Below are positions 17,876-26,297 of a DNA stretch of 29,607 nt, piece by piece; the first letter of the stretch is position 1, and each line of letters starts with the position of its first letter. The position numbers and the translations under genes are program-made. The DNA comes from a virus. The stretch is from positions 1 to 29,607 of the IMG/VR virus record IMGVR_UViG_3300035670_008805; one strand, given 5' to 3'. Below the pieces are notes generated by a model. The model was not told the origin of the DNA. It did not search any database and saw only the letters and a list, made by a program, of their open reading frames with translations.

Positions 17876-17881
17876 TCATAT

Positions 17882-17886
17882 CTCCT
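17882..17886 (-). promoter_or_regulatory. Shine-Dalgarno of the exon-1 remnant
   Basis: AGGAG on the minus strand, 6 nt before ATG 17875. It is probably the ancestral translation start signal of the glycosyltransferase, now separated from the functional gene by the endonuclease. The rest of the gap 17876-17940 holds A/T-rich sequence with no convincing terminator. Confidence 0.5.
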
Positions 17887-17940
17887 ATATGATGTTCTAT
17901 TTTCGCTAATAAATCATGATATGTTTAAAAACAAGTTTTA

Positions 17941-18402
17941 TTAAGAAATTGTAATTTTACACGTGTTTAAATCATCATGACATATGCCAATATATTGCAT
18001 TTTTTGCCAAAGCTTGTCGGTCCAGAAAATAGAATTATCAGACGGTTGATTGATAACACTATTTGATATAAACACCTCTGGATACGTCCAAATATATCCT
18101 TTATTAGTCATGGTTATCTTATCATTTTCATGCCAGAACCAATGAAAATTAGTTTTAGATAACCATTCTATGGCAGCAATGTTTTTAGCATGGATCCAAA
18201 GATTTTCACTAAAATTTTCTATATATGTTTGATTAATAGAATATTCTGGTGCATCGTGACCAAGATACAGCATATCTTTCTGTAACCACAAATCCACTTC
18301 AGCGTCATATCCATAATCAATAGCAGCTTTTATATAGTCTGGTTTGTTTTCAAATTCGAGTTTTTTTCCAGACCAATTACCTCTATGAGCTATTAATCTC
18401 AT
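17941..18402 (-). CDS. Short GDPD-type phosphodiesterase
   Basis: A 153-aa protein starting at ATG 18402 (MRLIAHRGNWSG). The frame is open further upstream, but this start overlaps the previous stop as ATGA and begins at the conserved strand. It has the glycerophosphodiester phosphodiesterase/PI-PLC-like signature: H6-R7-G8, E18-N19, E35 and D37 (AEVDLW), then LGHD with H49. Later WIHAKN, FHWFWHEND and GYIWTYP are typical of the short GDPD-like proteins found in sugar gene clusters. These residues are the metal and catalytic set, so the enzyme is probably active on a phosphodiester. It is shorter than standard GDPDs (about 240 aa). It is coupled to the HAD/nucleotidyltransferase fusion, so a substrate in the same sugar-phosphate route is likely but unidentified. 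Confidence 0.82.
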   Translation of the reverse strand: MRLIAHRGNWSGKKLEFENKPDYIKAAIDYGYDAEVDLWLQKDMLYLGHDAPEYSINQTYIENFSENLWIHAKNIAAIEWLSKTNFHWFWHENDKITMTNKGYIWTYPEVFISNSVINQPSDNSIFWTDKLWQKMQYIGICHDDLNTCKITIS

Positions 18403-19766
18403 ACAGGATTTTTCTCGAGATAATATTCTAAATCTTCTGGAGTTCCAAGACCCCACATTTTTTCAATATTATATGTAATAAACTTTTTATTATCAGATAT
18501 CGCCTCATTGAATACAGGGCAAACATAGAACTCGTTATTAACTCTAATATTTTTGGATATCATTTGTTCAGCATACTTTACATAATCGCTGCCTTTAGCC
18601 CAATAATATATTCCTACAGTCGCTATATCACTTATAGGATTTTTTTCTGCCACTTCAGTTACAAACCCATCAACTCCTACTTTAGCAAAACTCCATTTAG
18701 GATGAGTTGCTTTAAAAGACACAATACCACCATCAACATCTTGATCTGTCATTTGATAGTAAAAACGATTACTATCCCATTCAACATATTGATCAGAATT
18801 AACAATCAAAAGATGATTATTGTTATTAATATGTTCTTTGGCTAAAAGAGTAGTGCAAGCAGCTCCTTCGGTAACTTGATCAACATATACGATTTTGCAT
18901 CCAGGCGCAATTTGATTTAATGTTTCAGATACCTTATGCTGCTCATGTTCTCGCTGAACTACAAAAATATAATTGCCATCAATATTAAGGTTATTAACAA
19001 CCTTTTCAATCATAGGAATTCCTTGAACATCGATTAGCGGCTTAGGTAACTCATATCCCGCCTTTTGAAATCTGCTGCCATGACCAGCCATAGGAATTAA
19101 AACATTAAAATTATTGCCATTCCACTTCATTAGCTTCTTCTTTCTGTTAAATTTTGTTATCTCTTTAAAAAGATTAGAAACGTTAACTTCAATTGTATTT
19201 TTGACTTTTACAACGTTAGCACCGCTTTCGAAGGCGGCTTCTAATCCATATGGACTATCTTCAACAATAACACAATCTTTAGGCGTTAAACCAAAATAGC
19301 TAATCGCTTTAAAATATATCTCTGGATTTGGCTTTGAATATTTTGCATCTTCGTTTGAAAAGACTTTATCTACATATTGTAACAGTTCCATCTTAACTAA
19401 AACAGAATATGCCGTGTTCGCAACACTATTTGTTGCAACACATATTTTATAGTCTTCCGCCTTAAGCTTTTCAAACAACTCAGTTATGTGAGATATCGGC
19501 TTAACAAAATCATATATATACTGAAGAGTATGAAGCTGTTTACTTTTGTTAATTTTGTCATACAATGATGTATCAAGTTTTTTATATCTTGTTAACAATT
19601 TAAGCTTTTCTTTAGTTGGTAATCCATCATATATTTTATAATGCTCATCTAAAGTTATAAGATAATTTTCTCCATATGCACTTAAAGCCTTGTTTAAACA
19701 AACATAATGAGAGTCTTTCAACTCTACCAAAACTCCATCTAAGTCAAATATTACTAGTTTAATCAT
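18399..19766 (-). CDS. Bifunctional HAD phosphatase / sugar nucleotidyltransferase
   Basis: This 455-aa fusion joins two enzymes. Residues 1-205 form a HAD-like phosphatase: VIFDLDGVLVE (nucleophile D8, acid D10), ATNS (T112), SKPNPEIY (K145) and VIVEDSPYG (E169, D170), of the beta-phosphoglucomutase-like type. Residues about 220-455 form a GT-A-like nucleotidyltransferase: LIPMAGHGSRF, followed by ELPKPLIDVQG, then LIVNSDQYVEWD. This is the order of sugar-1-phosphate NTP transferases (G.G.R...KPL). A sugar phosphate could be dephosphorylated or isomerised and another activated to an NDP-sugar. The exact sugar cannot be read off. TGAGGA precedes the ATG. The neighbour downstream is the GDPD, overlapping by 4 nt, and GDP-fucose genes lie upstream. 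Confidence 0.85.
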   Translation of the reverse strand: MIKLVIFDLDGVLVELKDSHYVCLNKALSAYGENYLITLDEHYKIYDGLPTKEKLKLLTRYKKLDTSLYDKINKSKQLHTLQYIYDFVKPISHITELFEKLKAEDYKICVATNSVANTAYSVLVKMELLQYVDKVFSNEDAKYSKPNPEIYFKAISYFGLTPKDCVIVEDSPYGLEAAFESGANVVKVKNTIEVNVSNLFKEITKFNRKKKLMKWNGNNFNVLIPMAGHGSRFQKAGYELPKPLIDVQGIPMIEKVVNNLNIDGNYIFVVQREHEQHKVSETLNQIAPGCKIVYVDQVTEGAACTTLLAKEHINNNNHLLIVNSDQYVEWDSNRFYYQMTDQDVDGGIVSFKATHPKWSFAKVGVDGFVTEVAEKNPISDIATVGIYYWAKGSDYVKYAEQMISKNIRVNNEFYVCPVFNEAISDNKKFITYNIEKMWGLGTPEDLEYYLEKNPV

Positions 19767-19786
19767 GTTGCTTCCTCAAAATATGT

Positions 19787-20770
19787 TCATAAATTTAAAG
19801 CTCTATGATAATCTGCTTCGTACATCATTTCCGCTAAACCACGAAATGTTGTCTTTGGTTTCCATCCCAACACTCTTTGTGCTTTGGAACTATCTCCAAG
19901 CAATATAGGAACTTCATGCGGACGAAATAATCTTGAATCTATTTTCACATGTTTATTAATATCTAAACCGGCATAATCAAAAACAACATTTAAAAATTCT
20001 TCTACTGTATGAGTCTCTCCAGTAGCAATAACATAATCATCACCCTTTGGTTGTTGTAACATTAACCACATAGCTTCAACATAATCTCCAGCAAATCCCC
20101 AATCTCTTTTCGCTTCAAGATTACCAAGATATAATGTTTCTTGTTTTCCTAATTTAATATTGGCAGCAGCAAGAGTAATTTTACGAGTAACAAATGTTTC
20201 GCCTCTTACTGGACTTTCATGATTAAAAAGAATTCCAGAAGAAATATGAAGACCATAACCTTCACGATAATTTCTGCAAAGATTATGAGCATATAATTTA
20301 GCTGCTGCATAAGGAGAAGCTGGTGTCATACGTGTCTCTTCATTTTGAGGAACATTGACATTATCACCATACATTTCAGAAGATGATGCTTGATAAAATC
20401 GGGCTTGCGGACAGATTAATCTATAAGCCTCAAGAAGCTTTAAAGTTCCACCCCCTACTACGTCAAGGGTTTCTTCTGGAACTTCAAATGAAACCCGGAC
20501 ATGGCTCTGTGCAGCAAGGTTATATATCTCGTCTGGCTTATACTTCGTAAGGAGAGAATATATAGAACTTGAATCGGTCATATTACCATATTCAAGTTTA
20601 AAATTTGGATGATTGAAAATTTCTATATCATCAAGACGATCTGTTGTTATAAGAGAAGTTCGGCGCTTCATTCCTATAACACGATAACCTTTGTCAAGTA
20701 GCAATTTTGCTAAATAAGAACCATCTTGACCTGTTACGCCAGTAATAAACGCAGTCTTTTGTGTTGGCAT
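19787..20770 (-). CDS. gmd: GDP-mannose 4,6-dehydratase
   Basis: This 327-aa short-chain dehydrogenase/reductase-type enzyme begins [20 protein letters not shown], the nucleotide-binding G..GQDG motif characteristic of Gmd. RASF/RRTS-like and YNLAAQSHV segments follow. The catalytic YxxxK is in [12 protein letters not shown], with SSEMYG just before it. [17 protein letters not shown] is highly typical of Gmd. It converts GDP-D-mannose to GDP-4-keto-6-deoxymannose, the first step to GDP-L-fucose. Usual Gmd length is 340-370 aa, so it is slightly short. Its start overlaps the fucose synthase stop by 1 nt, so the two are translationally coupled and act in sequence. Confidence 0.95.
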   Translation of the reverse strand: MPTQKTAFITGVTGQDGSYLAKLLLDKGYRVIGMKRRTSLITTDRLDDIEIFNHPNFKLEYGNMTDSSSIYSLLTKYKPDEIYNLAAQSHVRVSFEVPEETLDVVGGGTLKLLEAYRLICPQARFYQASSSEMYGDNVNVPQNEETRMTPASPYAAAKLYAHNLCRNYREGYGLHISSGILFNHESPVRGETFVTRKITLAAANIKLGKQETLYLGNLEAKRDWGFAGDYVEAMWLMLQQPKGDDYVIATGETHTVEEFLNVVFDYAGLDINKHVKIDSRLFRPHEVPILLGDSSKAQRVLGWKPKTTFRGLAEMMYEADYHRALNL

Positions 20771-21708
20771 TATACTCCTCTTACATTCGGATATGTTATT
20801 TTAAACCATTCGCAGGTTTTCTTTAAAGCAATATCAAATGGAGTATAGTCTTCTGCACGCCAACTTGTTTTTTCTAATAATTTCTTGTTAGAGGATGGCT
20901 TTCTAAATTGACCGGATGGTTTGTCAGTATTAAAAACTAATTTGCCATCGTATTGCAGATATTCAACAAGCTTCTTTGCTACTGAAGCTATTGAATGTTC
21001 TTCTGTATTGCCGATATTGAGAGGATTTTCTTCATCATATTCTTCTGAGACTTTAAGAATTATTCGTGCTATATCATCAGCATATGTGAACTCTCTTAAC
21101 GGCGAGCCATCACCCCATATTTCTACAGTAGATTTGTTGTTGAGTTTAGCTTCCCATATTTTCCTCATAAGAGCTGGAATCACGTGACCATCTTCTAAAT
21201 GAAAGTTATCATGTTTGCCAAATAAATTATTCGGAATTACGGTAATATAGTTAACCCCGTATTGCTTACGATAAGCCCTGGTCTGTACGTCCAGCATCCT
21301 TTTAGCATAAGCATAACCAAAGTTACTATCATGTGGTGGACCGAGATGCAATTGTTCTTCTGTAAGCGGATAAGAAACGTAAGGGGTGTCTGGATAGACA
21401 CATGTTGATAAGACGGAGACTACTTTGGATACATTAGAAACCAAACACGCATTTAGGACATTTGTATTGATAGCTATGTTTTGATCATAAAAACTACCAA
21501 CAAATTCTGTGTTTGCTTTAACGCCACCCACACGAGCAGCCAAATGATAAACACAATCAATCTTATTATTTGAAATATATCTATTGATACTTTCTTTACT
21601 GGTTAAATTCAATTCTTTACTGGTTGGAGCATATATTGTTTTATTGGTGCAGACCGTTACCAAAGAACGTCCAAGCAAACCATTAGCACCAGTAATTAAA
21701 CAATTCAT
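20770..21708 (-). CDS. fcl: GDP-L-fucose synthase
   Basis: This 312-aa protein begins [16 protein letters not shown], an NAD(P)-binding GxxGxxG fold. [20 protein letters not shown] and [19 protein letters not shown] follow, containing the catalytic Y..AK (YxxxK) and the S/C residues conserved in GDP-4-keto-6-deoxymannose 3,5-epimerase-4-reductases. [20 protein letters not shown] is a hallmark of this family. The length fits the E. coli enzyme (321 aa). It completes GDP-L-fucose synthesis from the Gmd product made by the adjacent gene. The presence of both steps implies that fucose is a component of the phage-directed glycan. Confidence 0.95.
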   Translation of the reverse strand: MNCLITGANGLLGRSLVTVCTNKTIYAPTSKELNLTSKESINRYISNNKIDCVYHLAARVGGVKANTEFVGSFYDQNIAINTNVLNACLVSNVSKVVSVLSTCVYPDTPYVSYPLTEEQLHLGPPHDSNFGYAYAKRMLDVQTRAYRKQYGVNYITVIPNNLFGKHDNFHLEDGHVIPALMRKIWEAKLNNKSTVEIWGDGSPLREFTYADDIARIILKVSEEYDEENPLNIGNTEEHSIASVAKKLVEYLQYDGKLVFNTDKPSGQFRKPSSNKKLLEKTSWRAEDYTPFDIALKKTCEWFKITYPNVRGV

Positions 21709-21711
21709 ATA

Positions 21712-22452
21712 TTATTTTCTCGTTCCTAATATCACATAATTTGGCCAACGAGTTTTTGGAAACTCATCTCTAATGATGCAATCAAAATCAGAAGTAACTC
21801 TTTTTAGGAATTTTGTTTTTCGTTCTTCTTCATGCAAATTCATTTGTAGAAATATATGCTTCGAGATTATAACATGGTTGTCGTAATAATTATATAATTG
21901 TTCATCATCAAATTCTGATAAGCAAAATTCGCTTATAAATAAGTCGTTATATTCTGGCTGAACAAATTGAACGTTACTTATTTCAAGTTGATTTAAATAT
22001 TTTCTTGCAAAGTTTTGAACCGGTGGTAAATCGATTAATCCATAACTGTTAACATCAAACAAACAATTTATAATATAACAAAGTCCGCCATATCCTATTC
22101 CCAATTCAGTAACGTTAATTCGATCAAGAAATTTGAAATGACTTTTTATCTGCAAAGCGGAGTTAATATATCTGGCTGTATTTGGTGACATCACTATATC
22201 ATTTTCATAAGCCCACGCTGTCGGTGAACCATATGTGTCATTTTTTATTAATTTTGGCAACAAATCAATCACTTCCGGATGATTTTCACATATGTCTTTA
22301 ATCCATATTTCTGCTTGCCAAACTGAAGACATTCCTACGATTTGATTATAGGAAGGTTCTGACTTAAATTTCGAAAATATCTCTTCAGAATTTAAACACT
22401 TTTCAACTGTTTGAATATAGTTTTCTGCGATATTTTTTTCTGCTAACCACAT
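21712..22452 (-). CDS. Putative sugar O-methyltransferase (SAM-dependent)
   Basis: A 246-aa protein with a Rossmann-type SAM-binding core at about 115-150: FLDRINVTELGIGYGGLCYI (motif I G.GYGG), then YGLIDLPPVQNFARKYL (acidic end of strand 2, ID.P.V). This pair matches the 'putative sugar O-methyltransferase' proteins found in polysaccharide clusters. ISEFCLSEFDDEQL and NYYDNHV continue the fold. GGAG precedes the ATG. It sits 1-4 nt from neighbours on both sides, in the fucose part of the island, so methylation of a deoxyhexose residue is a reasonable guess. It might methylate another sugar or even a protein. Confidence 0.78.
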   Translation of the reverse strand: MWLAEKNIAENYIQTVEKCLNSEEIFSKFKSEPSYNQIVGMSSVWQAEIWIKDICENHPEVIDLLPKLIKNDTYGSPTAWAYENDIVMSPNTARYINSALQIKSHFKFLDRINVTELGIGYGGLCYIINCLFDVNSYGLIDLPPVQNFARKYLNQLEISNVQFVQPEYNDLFISEFCLSEFDDEQLYNYYDNHVIISKHIFLQMNLHEEERKTKFLKRVTSDFDCIIRDEFPKTRWPNYVILGTRK

Positions 22453-22453
22453 A

Positions 22454-23122
22454 TTATATCTCCAAAAAATCTAGGTAATGTTCATTAATATTTTTGACAT
22501 TCAAATTGAAGGTAAATTTATTATATGGATCGACTATTGGAGTCTTATACGAAGATAAATACGTATTTCTTTTAATCCAATACAAATCATTTTCGGTAGT
22601 TATATCAGAATAAATAAAATTAATTGGTATACCGCTTAGGGTTTTAATATATTGCCAAGTTAATATAATTTCGGGAACAGCACAAAAGGCTTTTTCGATG
22701 TCCCATAATTTAATGATATGCTCAATATTTCCATACATAAAATAATCGACAAAATATCCGGGGCACCGAGGATACACTTCGTGTCCATGCCAACAAAAGA
22801 AATTTAAATGATCGTCTTTGAAAGTTCTTACAAAGCTTTCTAAATTAGTAGGAACAATGTCACTCCTCATTTTCAGAACATGAGTATAGCCAAGCTCTTT
22901 AGCCTTATATAAACCCTGAATAGTTGAATGTTGCTGCATCCAAAAATTGGCAGGACCAGGATTTAAAGGCTTGTCATTAAAAACGACAATATCTTTTTCT
23001 AAATCGTAATTTTTCTCTTCACCAACCCATGTTGAATATATTAATGGATAGCCAGTATACCATTTTTTAATTTGACTTATATACGTAGATGGTCCTTGAA
23101 TTACTATGGCAAATTTTTCCAT
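22454..23122 (-). CDS. WavE-like glycosyltransferase-type protein
   Basis: This 222-aa protein begins MEKFAIVIQGPSTYISQIK, followed by YPLIYSTWVGEEK and FNDKPLNPGPANFWMQQHST, then GYTHVLKMRSDIVPTN. The QGP, STW and K.RSD order is the pattern of WavE-type lipopolysaccharide proteins, which resemble GT-A fold enzymes; RSD corresponds to the metal-binding DxD position. The usual family length is 250-330 aa, so this is compact. No membrane segment is seen. It is likely a glycosyltransferase acting on the same glycan as its neighbours. The start follows the previous gene by 1 nt. Confidence 0.75.
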   Translation of the reverse strand: MEKFAIVIQGPSTYISQIKKWYTGYPLIYSTWVGEEKNYDLEKDIVVFNDKPLNPGPANFWMQQHSTIQGLYKAKELGYTHVLKMRSDIVPTNLESFVRTFKDDHLNFFCWHGHEVYPRCPGYFVDYFMYGNIEHIIKLWDIEKAFCAVPEIILTWQYIKTLSGIPINFIYSDITTENDLYWIKRNTYLSSYKTPIVDPYNKFTFNLNVKNINEHYLDFLEI

Positions 23123-23123
23123 A

Positions 23124-23864
23124 TCAACAATATCCTCGTTTCAGCGACTGAATATTAAATTCTCTAAATAACGCTTTTAGTTCGTCTGGATATTCGCTTA
23201 CGTTCCATTTTCCTTTTACTATCGCAGTTGCTATATAAGGAAATACTGTAGTATCATAGTGTCCACCACGTTTTGGTTCTCCTGCATAGTGATATAGACC
23301 ATTCATGTTCAACGTATTCATTGATTTTGCATAGTCTAGACTTTCACCAAAACGGTTCGCCGCTGTCATTCTATAAAGCTTAATAAAATCAGTTTTCCTC
23401 CAAACGGTTGACTGCATGGAAAAGCTATTGATACTGGAATTCTTTATCCCATTTGGAGACACATAATATAAGTTAGATGCATATGGTATTTCAGTAACAT
23501 CACCACATTTGATCATACGAACGTATGAAATTGATTTGTCATTTTTCAAAATATCAATGTAGCTATTGATCTTTTCCAAATCAATGTTGTCATAGAGTAT
23601 AAAATCTTCCTGCATATAAATGAAATATTCATGCGGAACTGCTTCCAAAGCTTTTATAAATTCTCGAGAATATGATGCGTTATCATCATATGTCAAAAAT
23701 TTATGCTCAGGAAACTCCTGAGAAAAAACGTTCGAAAGAATATAGCTTGCAATCTTATTCTGACTATGTTTTTCAAGTCTTGTAACATAAGACTTCCAAA
23801 CATCAGAACAGTTAGAGTGAGTATATGTAAAAAAACATACGTTATTTAGATTATTCAAGTGCAT
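23124..23864 (-). CDS. Putative glycosyltransferase, GT-A-like
   Basis: In this 246-aa protein, NNVCFFTYTHSNCSDVWKSY opens as in GT-A nucleotide-sugar enzymes, and HEYFIYMQEDFILYDNIDLE supplies an ED/D-containing position equivalent to DxD. WRKTDFIKLYR and GLYHYAGEPKRGGHYDT continue a pattern seen in small glycosyltransferases of phage and polysaccharide loci. No signal or membrane helix is visible. It overlaps the FkbM-like gene by 10 nt. Clear family membership is not visible; the glycosyltransferase call rests on the motif, size and context. A convincing Shine-Dalgarno is not seen, so translation is probably coupled to the upstream gene. Confidence 0.65.
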   Translation of the reverse strand: MHLNNLNNVCFFTYTHSNCSDVWKSYVTRLEKHSQNKIASYILSNVFSQEFPEHKFLTYDDNASYSREFIKALEAVPHEYFIYMQEDFILYDNIDLEKINSYIDILKNDKSISYVRMIKCGDVTEIPYASNLYYVSPNGIKNSSINSFSMQSTVWRKTDFIKLYRMTAANRFGESLDYAKSMNTLNMNGLYHYAGEPKRGGHYDTTVFPYIATAIVKGKWNVSEYPDELKALFREFNIQSLKRGYC

Positions 23865-24586
23865 AATTTATTAATGAAGCTAATTGTAAAATTATTGTTG
23901 ACATCAGTTTTAAAATCTGTCGAACTTTTAAAAATGTTGTGAGTTTGCAAAATATTCTGAATTAGCTCGTTTTGTTTTTGTTTGCCTAAGAAAGAATGAA
24001 CCTCCATTACAATTAATTTAATATTAGACAGATCCTTGCTGTATAGCAGATCAAATTCTGCTCCTTCACAATCGATTTTCATTAAATCAATTTTTTTTAA
24101 ATTGTATGTAGAGAATAAACCTTCTAACGATATTGTTTCTACTACTTCGTATATATCATTATCAATCCATCCTTCATCGCTTGTAAAACTATGCAACTGA
24201 GTGCTTAAATTTCCAAGACTACCAATACTATCATAGTTATTGTGCATTAATGGTCGTAATTTAACAGTATTATTATTTTTTGCCGCTACAGCTTTTTGCA
24301 ACGTTATAACGTTGTTAATGTTTTTTTCTCTTATCATGTTGTTGAGAAAATTAATATTTCCAATTGCCGACTCAATCGAAATTAACCGATTAAAGCTATT
24401 TACAAATTTGAATGTAAAAGCACCAAGATTAGCACCAATGTCTACGCATACGTCACCAGAAACGTTTTTTGGTAAAAAATAATTATATTCTTCAACTTCA
24501 CGTGTTATTCTTTTAAACCATATATCTAGATTTTCTTTTGTATATGATATCGAAAGATGTTTATCTAAATTATTCATATCAATCAT
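23855..24586 (-). CDS. FkbM-family methyltransferase
   Basis: A 243-aa protein starting at ATG 24586, which overlaps the upstream stop as ATGA. An in-frame TTG at 24592 and ATG at 24577 are alternatives. The SAM-binding motif is CVDIGANLGAFTFKF, with the acidic residue in LISIESAIGNINFL. The FkbM signature follows in IDLMKIDCEGAEFDLLYS, where K.D.EG.E is conserved. The C-terminus is short, with a GKQKQNEL helix. FkbM enzymes O-methylate hydroxyl groups of sugars and other small metabolites. With two other methyltransferase-like genes nearby, the glycan is probably partially methylated. The exact acceptor is unknown. Confidence 0.85.
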   Translation of the reverse strand: MIDMNNLDKHLSISYTKENLDIWFKRITREVEEYNYFLPKNVSGDVCVDIGANLGAFTFKFVNSFNRLISIESAIGNINFLNNMIREKNINNVITLQKAVAAKNNNTVKLRPLMHNNYDSIGSLGNLSTQLHSFTSDEGWIDNDIYEVVETISLEGLFSTYNLKKIDLMKIDCEGAEFDLLYSKDLSNIKLIVMEVHSFLGKQKQNELIQNILQTHNIFKSSTDFKTDVNNNFTISFINKLCT

Positions 24587-25290
24587 CCCCAATTGCAGAC
24601 TCGCTGCCCCAAAGCTTTACCCATGTAATAATCTCTCTTGTGTCCTTCGGCTTGCAACCAAGGATTGAGAGTTGATCCAATGTCAATATACGTGTTATTC
24701 TTATTTGCTTCCCAAAGTTGATGCGCTAACATATTCCCAAGAGGACCAGCACTAAACAAGAAAACATGATCCCTAGTATCAGTATGTTCTGACGTTATCT
24801 TCTCAATCAAGTCATAATTGTTTTTATAGGCGTGCTGATCAATGAAATATATCTGTTCTGGCTTGAATGGAAGATTATCTACTTTACCATTTCTATTGCA
24901 TATCAGTATAGTCTTCACGGTTGAATAAAAAGGAACTATGTTTTCTACATAATATTCATAGTTCGCATTAACGAAAATATTAGCATATGTAATGTGATCG
25001 TCTGGTTGCTTTGAAACTCTAATCATCATTTTGTGAGTTTCTATTCCTTGACAACATGGGCAACTTATTCCAATGTAATAACCTGGATCTCTAAACCGAT
25101 ATGATTCTAAAAGCTTATCAGAATAGAAATAATCTGTCGTAGGATTATATACAAATTCTCCTCTAGATTCAATTGGCTTATTGCTTAACATCGCCCATTC
25201 ACCATCTGCATATTTTGAGAAGGCAAATTTCTCTCCGGATAATAATCGATTGTGCAGTTTTTTTATCTCTTCTTGGAATATTTTTGTCAT
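24583..25290 (-). CDS. GT-D fold (DUF1792-like) glycosyltransferase
   Basis: In this 235-aa protein, FAFSKYADGEWAML at residues 22-35 gives the F.R/KY.DGE signature (D29, E31) of GT-D fold enzymes, the metal-independent-looking class first described in streptococcal glycosylation loci. The end, FLFSAGPLGNMLAHQLWE followed by TYIDIGSTLNPWL, matches the second conserved block (A.G...... and D.GS). A Cys pair (CPCC, about 77-80) is unusual. There is no membrane segment. Its start overlaps the epimerase stop (ATGA). The family usually extends a glycan on a protein, which fits a cytosolic glycoprotein pathway. Confidence 0.78.
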   Translation of the reverse strand: MTKIFQEEIKKLHNRLLSGEKFAFSKYADGEWAMLSNKPIESRGEFVYNPTTDYFYSDKLLESYRFRDPGYYIGISCPCCQGIETHKMMIRVSKQPDDHITYANIFVNANYEYYVENIVPFYSTVKTILICNRNGKVDNLPFKPEQIYFIDQHAYKNNYDLIEKITSEHTDTRDHVFLFSAGPLGNMLAHQLWEANKNNTYIDIGSTLNPWLQAEGHKRDYYMGKALGQRVCNWG

Positions 25291-26297
25291 AAATTTTTTA
25301 TTATTTTCGCTATTTTAATCGAGGAATTACCATCGCCATATATATTATTTGGTTCAATCATGTATTTGTCTCTAAGACTTAATTCATGCATTTTTAAATC
25401 TTGTGGTTCTAAACACATGATTGTGTTAATCCCAATTGTCTCTGGTCGCTCAGTTACTTTACGACAAACAATTACTTTCTTTCCTAAGAAACTGGCCTCC
25501 TCTTGTATGCCGCCGCTATCAGATATCAAATATCTAGATTTAACCAGCCGTTCTAAGAACTGCTCATAAGGAATTGGATCAACTACATTAACTCCTTTAA
25601 GGAGACTTTTATGTTTTTGAACGTTTGGATTTGGATGAATTGGTAATGTATACATAGTTCCTGGATTACTTAAGGCTATTTCAGAAATAACTGAGAACCA
25701 TTCGTCCATTCTTTCGTGGTTCTCTCTTCGGTGTAACGTAATAAGAACTTCATTGCCATAAGATATCTTATCTCTATATGAAACAAGATTATCTAATACC
25801 GTATTCCCAACCTTAAAATATCTTCCTAATACGTGTTCTCCGTCTAAATTTGAAACGTTTTGACTCGTAGGAGCTAAATGAATATCTGCAATTCTCGATA
25901 TGAGTTGTCGATATGTTTCTTCTGGATATGGGTTTTCTTTATCTCTTGTGCGTAATCCGGCTTCTAAATGTATTACCGGTATCTTTCTATGAAATGCAGC
26001 CAATGCACACGTAAATGCTGTAGCTGTATCTCCCTGCACCAATACATGAGTTATATCCGTAAAAGCTTCTGCCGAAATATTAACAATGTTTGCTATGATG
26101 TTATCTAATCGATTTGTATTTAAGTCATGACTAGAAATATCTAAAAAATAATTTACGTCTTGATTATCTTCTAGAAGAGTTGAATGCTGTTTTACTTGCA
26201 GAACTCGATATTTTATATCTTGAGTTTTAAATACAGAAATTATCGGCTTAATCTTAATCCATTCTGGACGTGTGCCATAACATATTAATATGTTCAT
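25287..26297 (-). CDS. wecB: UDP-N-acetylglucosamine 2-epimerase
   Basis: This 336-aa protein carries the full epimerase pattern: ICYGTRPEWIKIKPII at the N-terminus, VLVQGDTATAFTCALAAFH, PVIHLEAGLRTRD with ENPYPEETYRQLISRIADIH, ITLHRREN, then ISDSGGIQEEASFLGKKV and RKVTERPE. The catalytic Asp/Glu/His and UDP-binding residues appear intact. It interconverts UDP-GlcNAc and UDP-ManNAc. The family is usually 360-380 aa, so this is slightly short. It overlaps both neighbours by 4 nt. No UDP-ManNAc dehydrogenase is present, so ManNAc itself may be transferred. Gene symbol by function only. Confidence 0.93.
   Translation of the reverse strand: MNILICYGTRPEWIKIKPIISVFKTQDIKYRVLQVKQHSTLLEDNQDVNYFLDISSHDLNTNRLDNIIANIVNISAEAFTDITHVLVQGDTATAFTCALAAFHRKIPVIHLEAGLRTRDKENPYPEETYRQLISRIADIHLAPTSQNVSNLDGEHVLGRYFKVGNTVLDNLVSYRDKISYGNEVLITLHRRENHERMDEWFSVISEIALSNPGTMYTLPIHPNPNVQKHKSLLKGVNVVDPIPYEQFLERLVKSRYLISDSGGIQEEASFLGKKVIVCRKVTERPETIGINTIMCLEPQDLKMHELSLRDKYMIEPNNIYGDGNSSIKIAKIIKNL

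Noticed and set aside
17658-17909. Plus-strand 83-aa hydrophobic open frame
   Set aside because: Antisense to the endonuclease and the exon-1 remnant; Phe/Tyr/Leu richness is explained by the Lys/Asn/Arg-rich opposite strand.
18403-18456. Longer N-terminus of the GDPD-like protein (171 aa)
   Set aside because: The additional residues precede the first conserved strand and overlap the upstream gene more deeply; ATG 18402 gives the typical ATGA overlap and family start.
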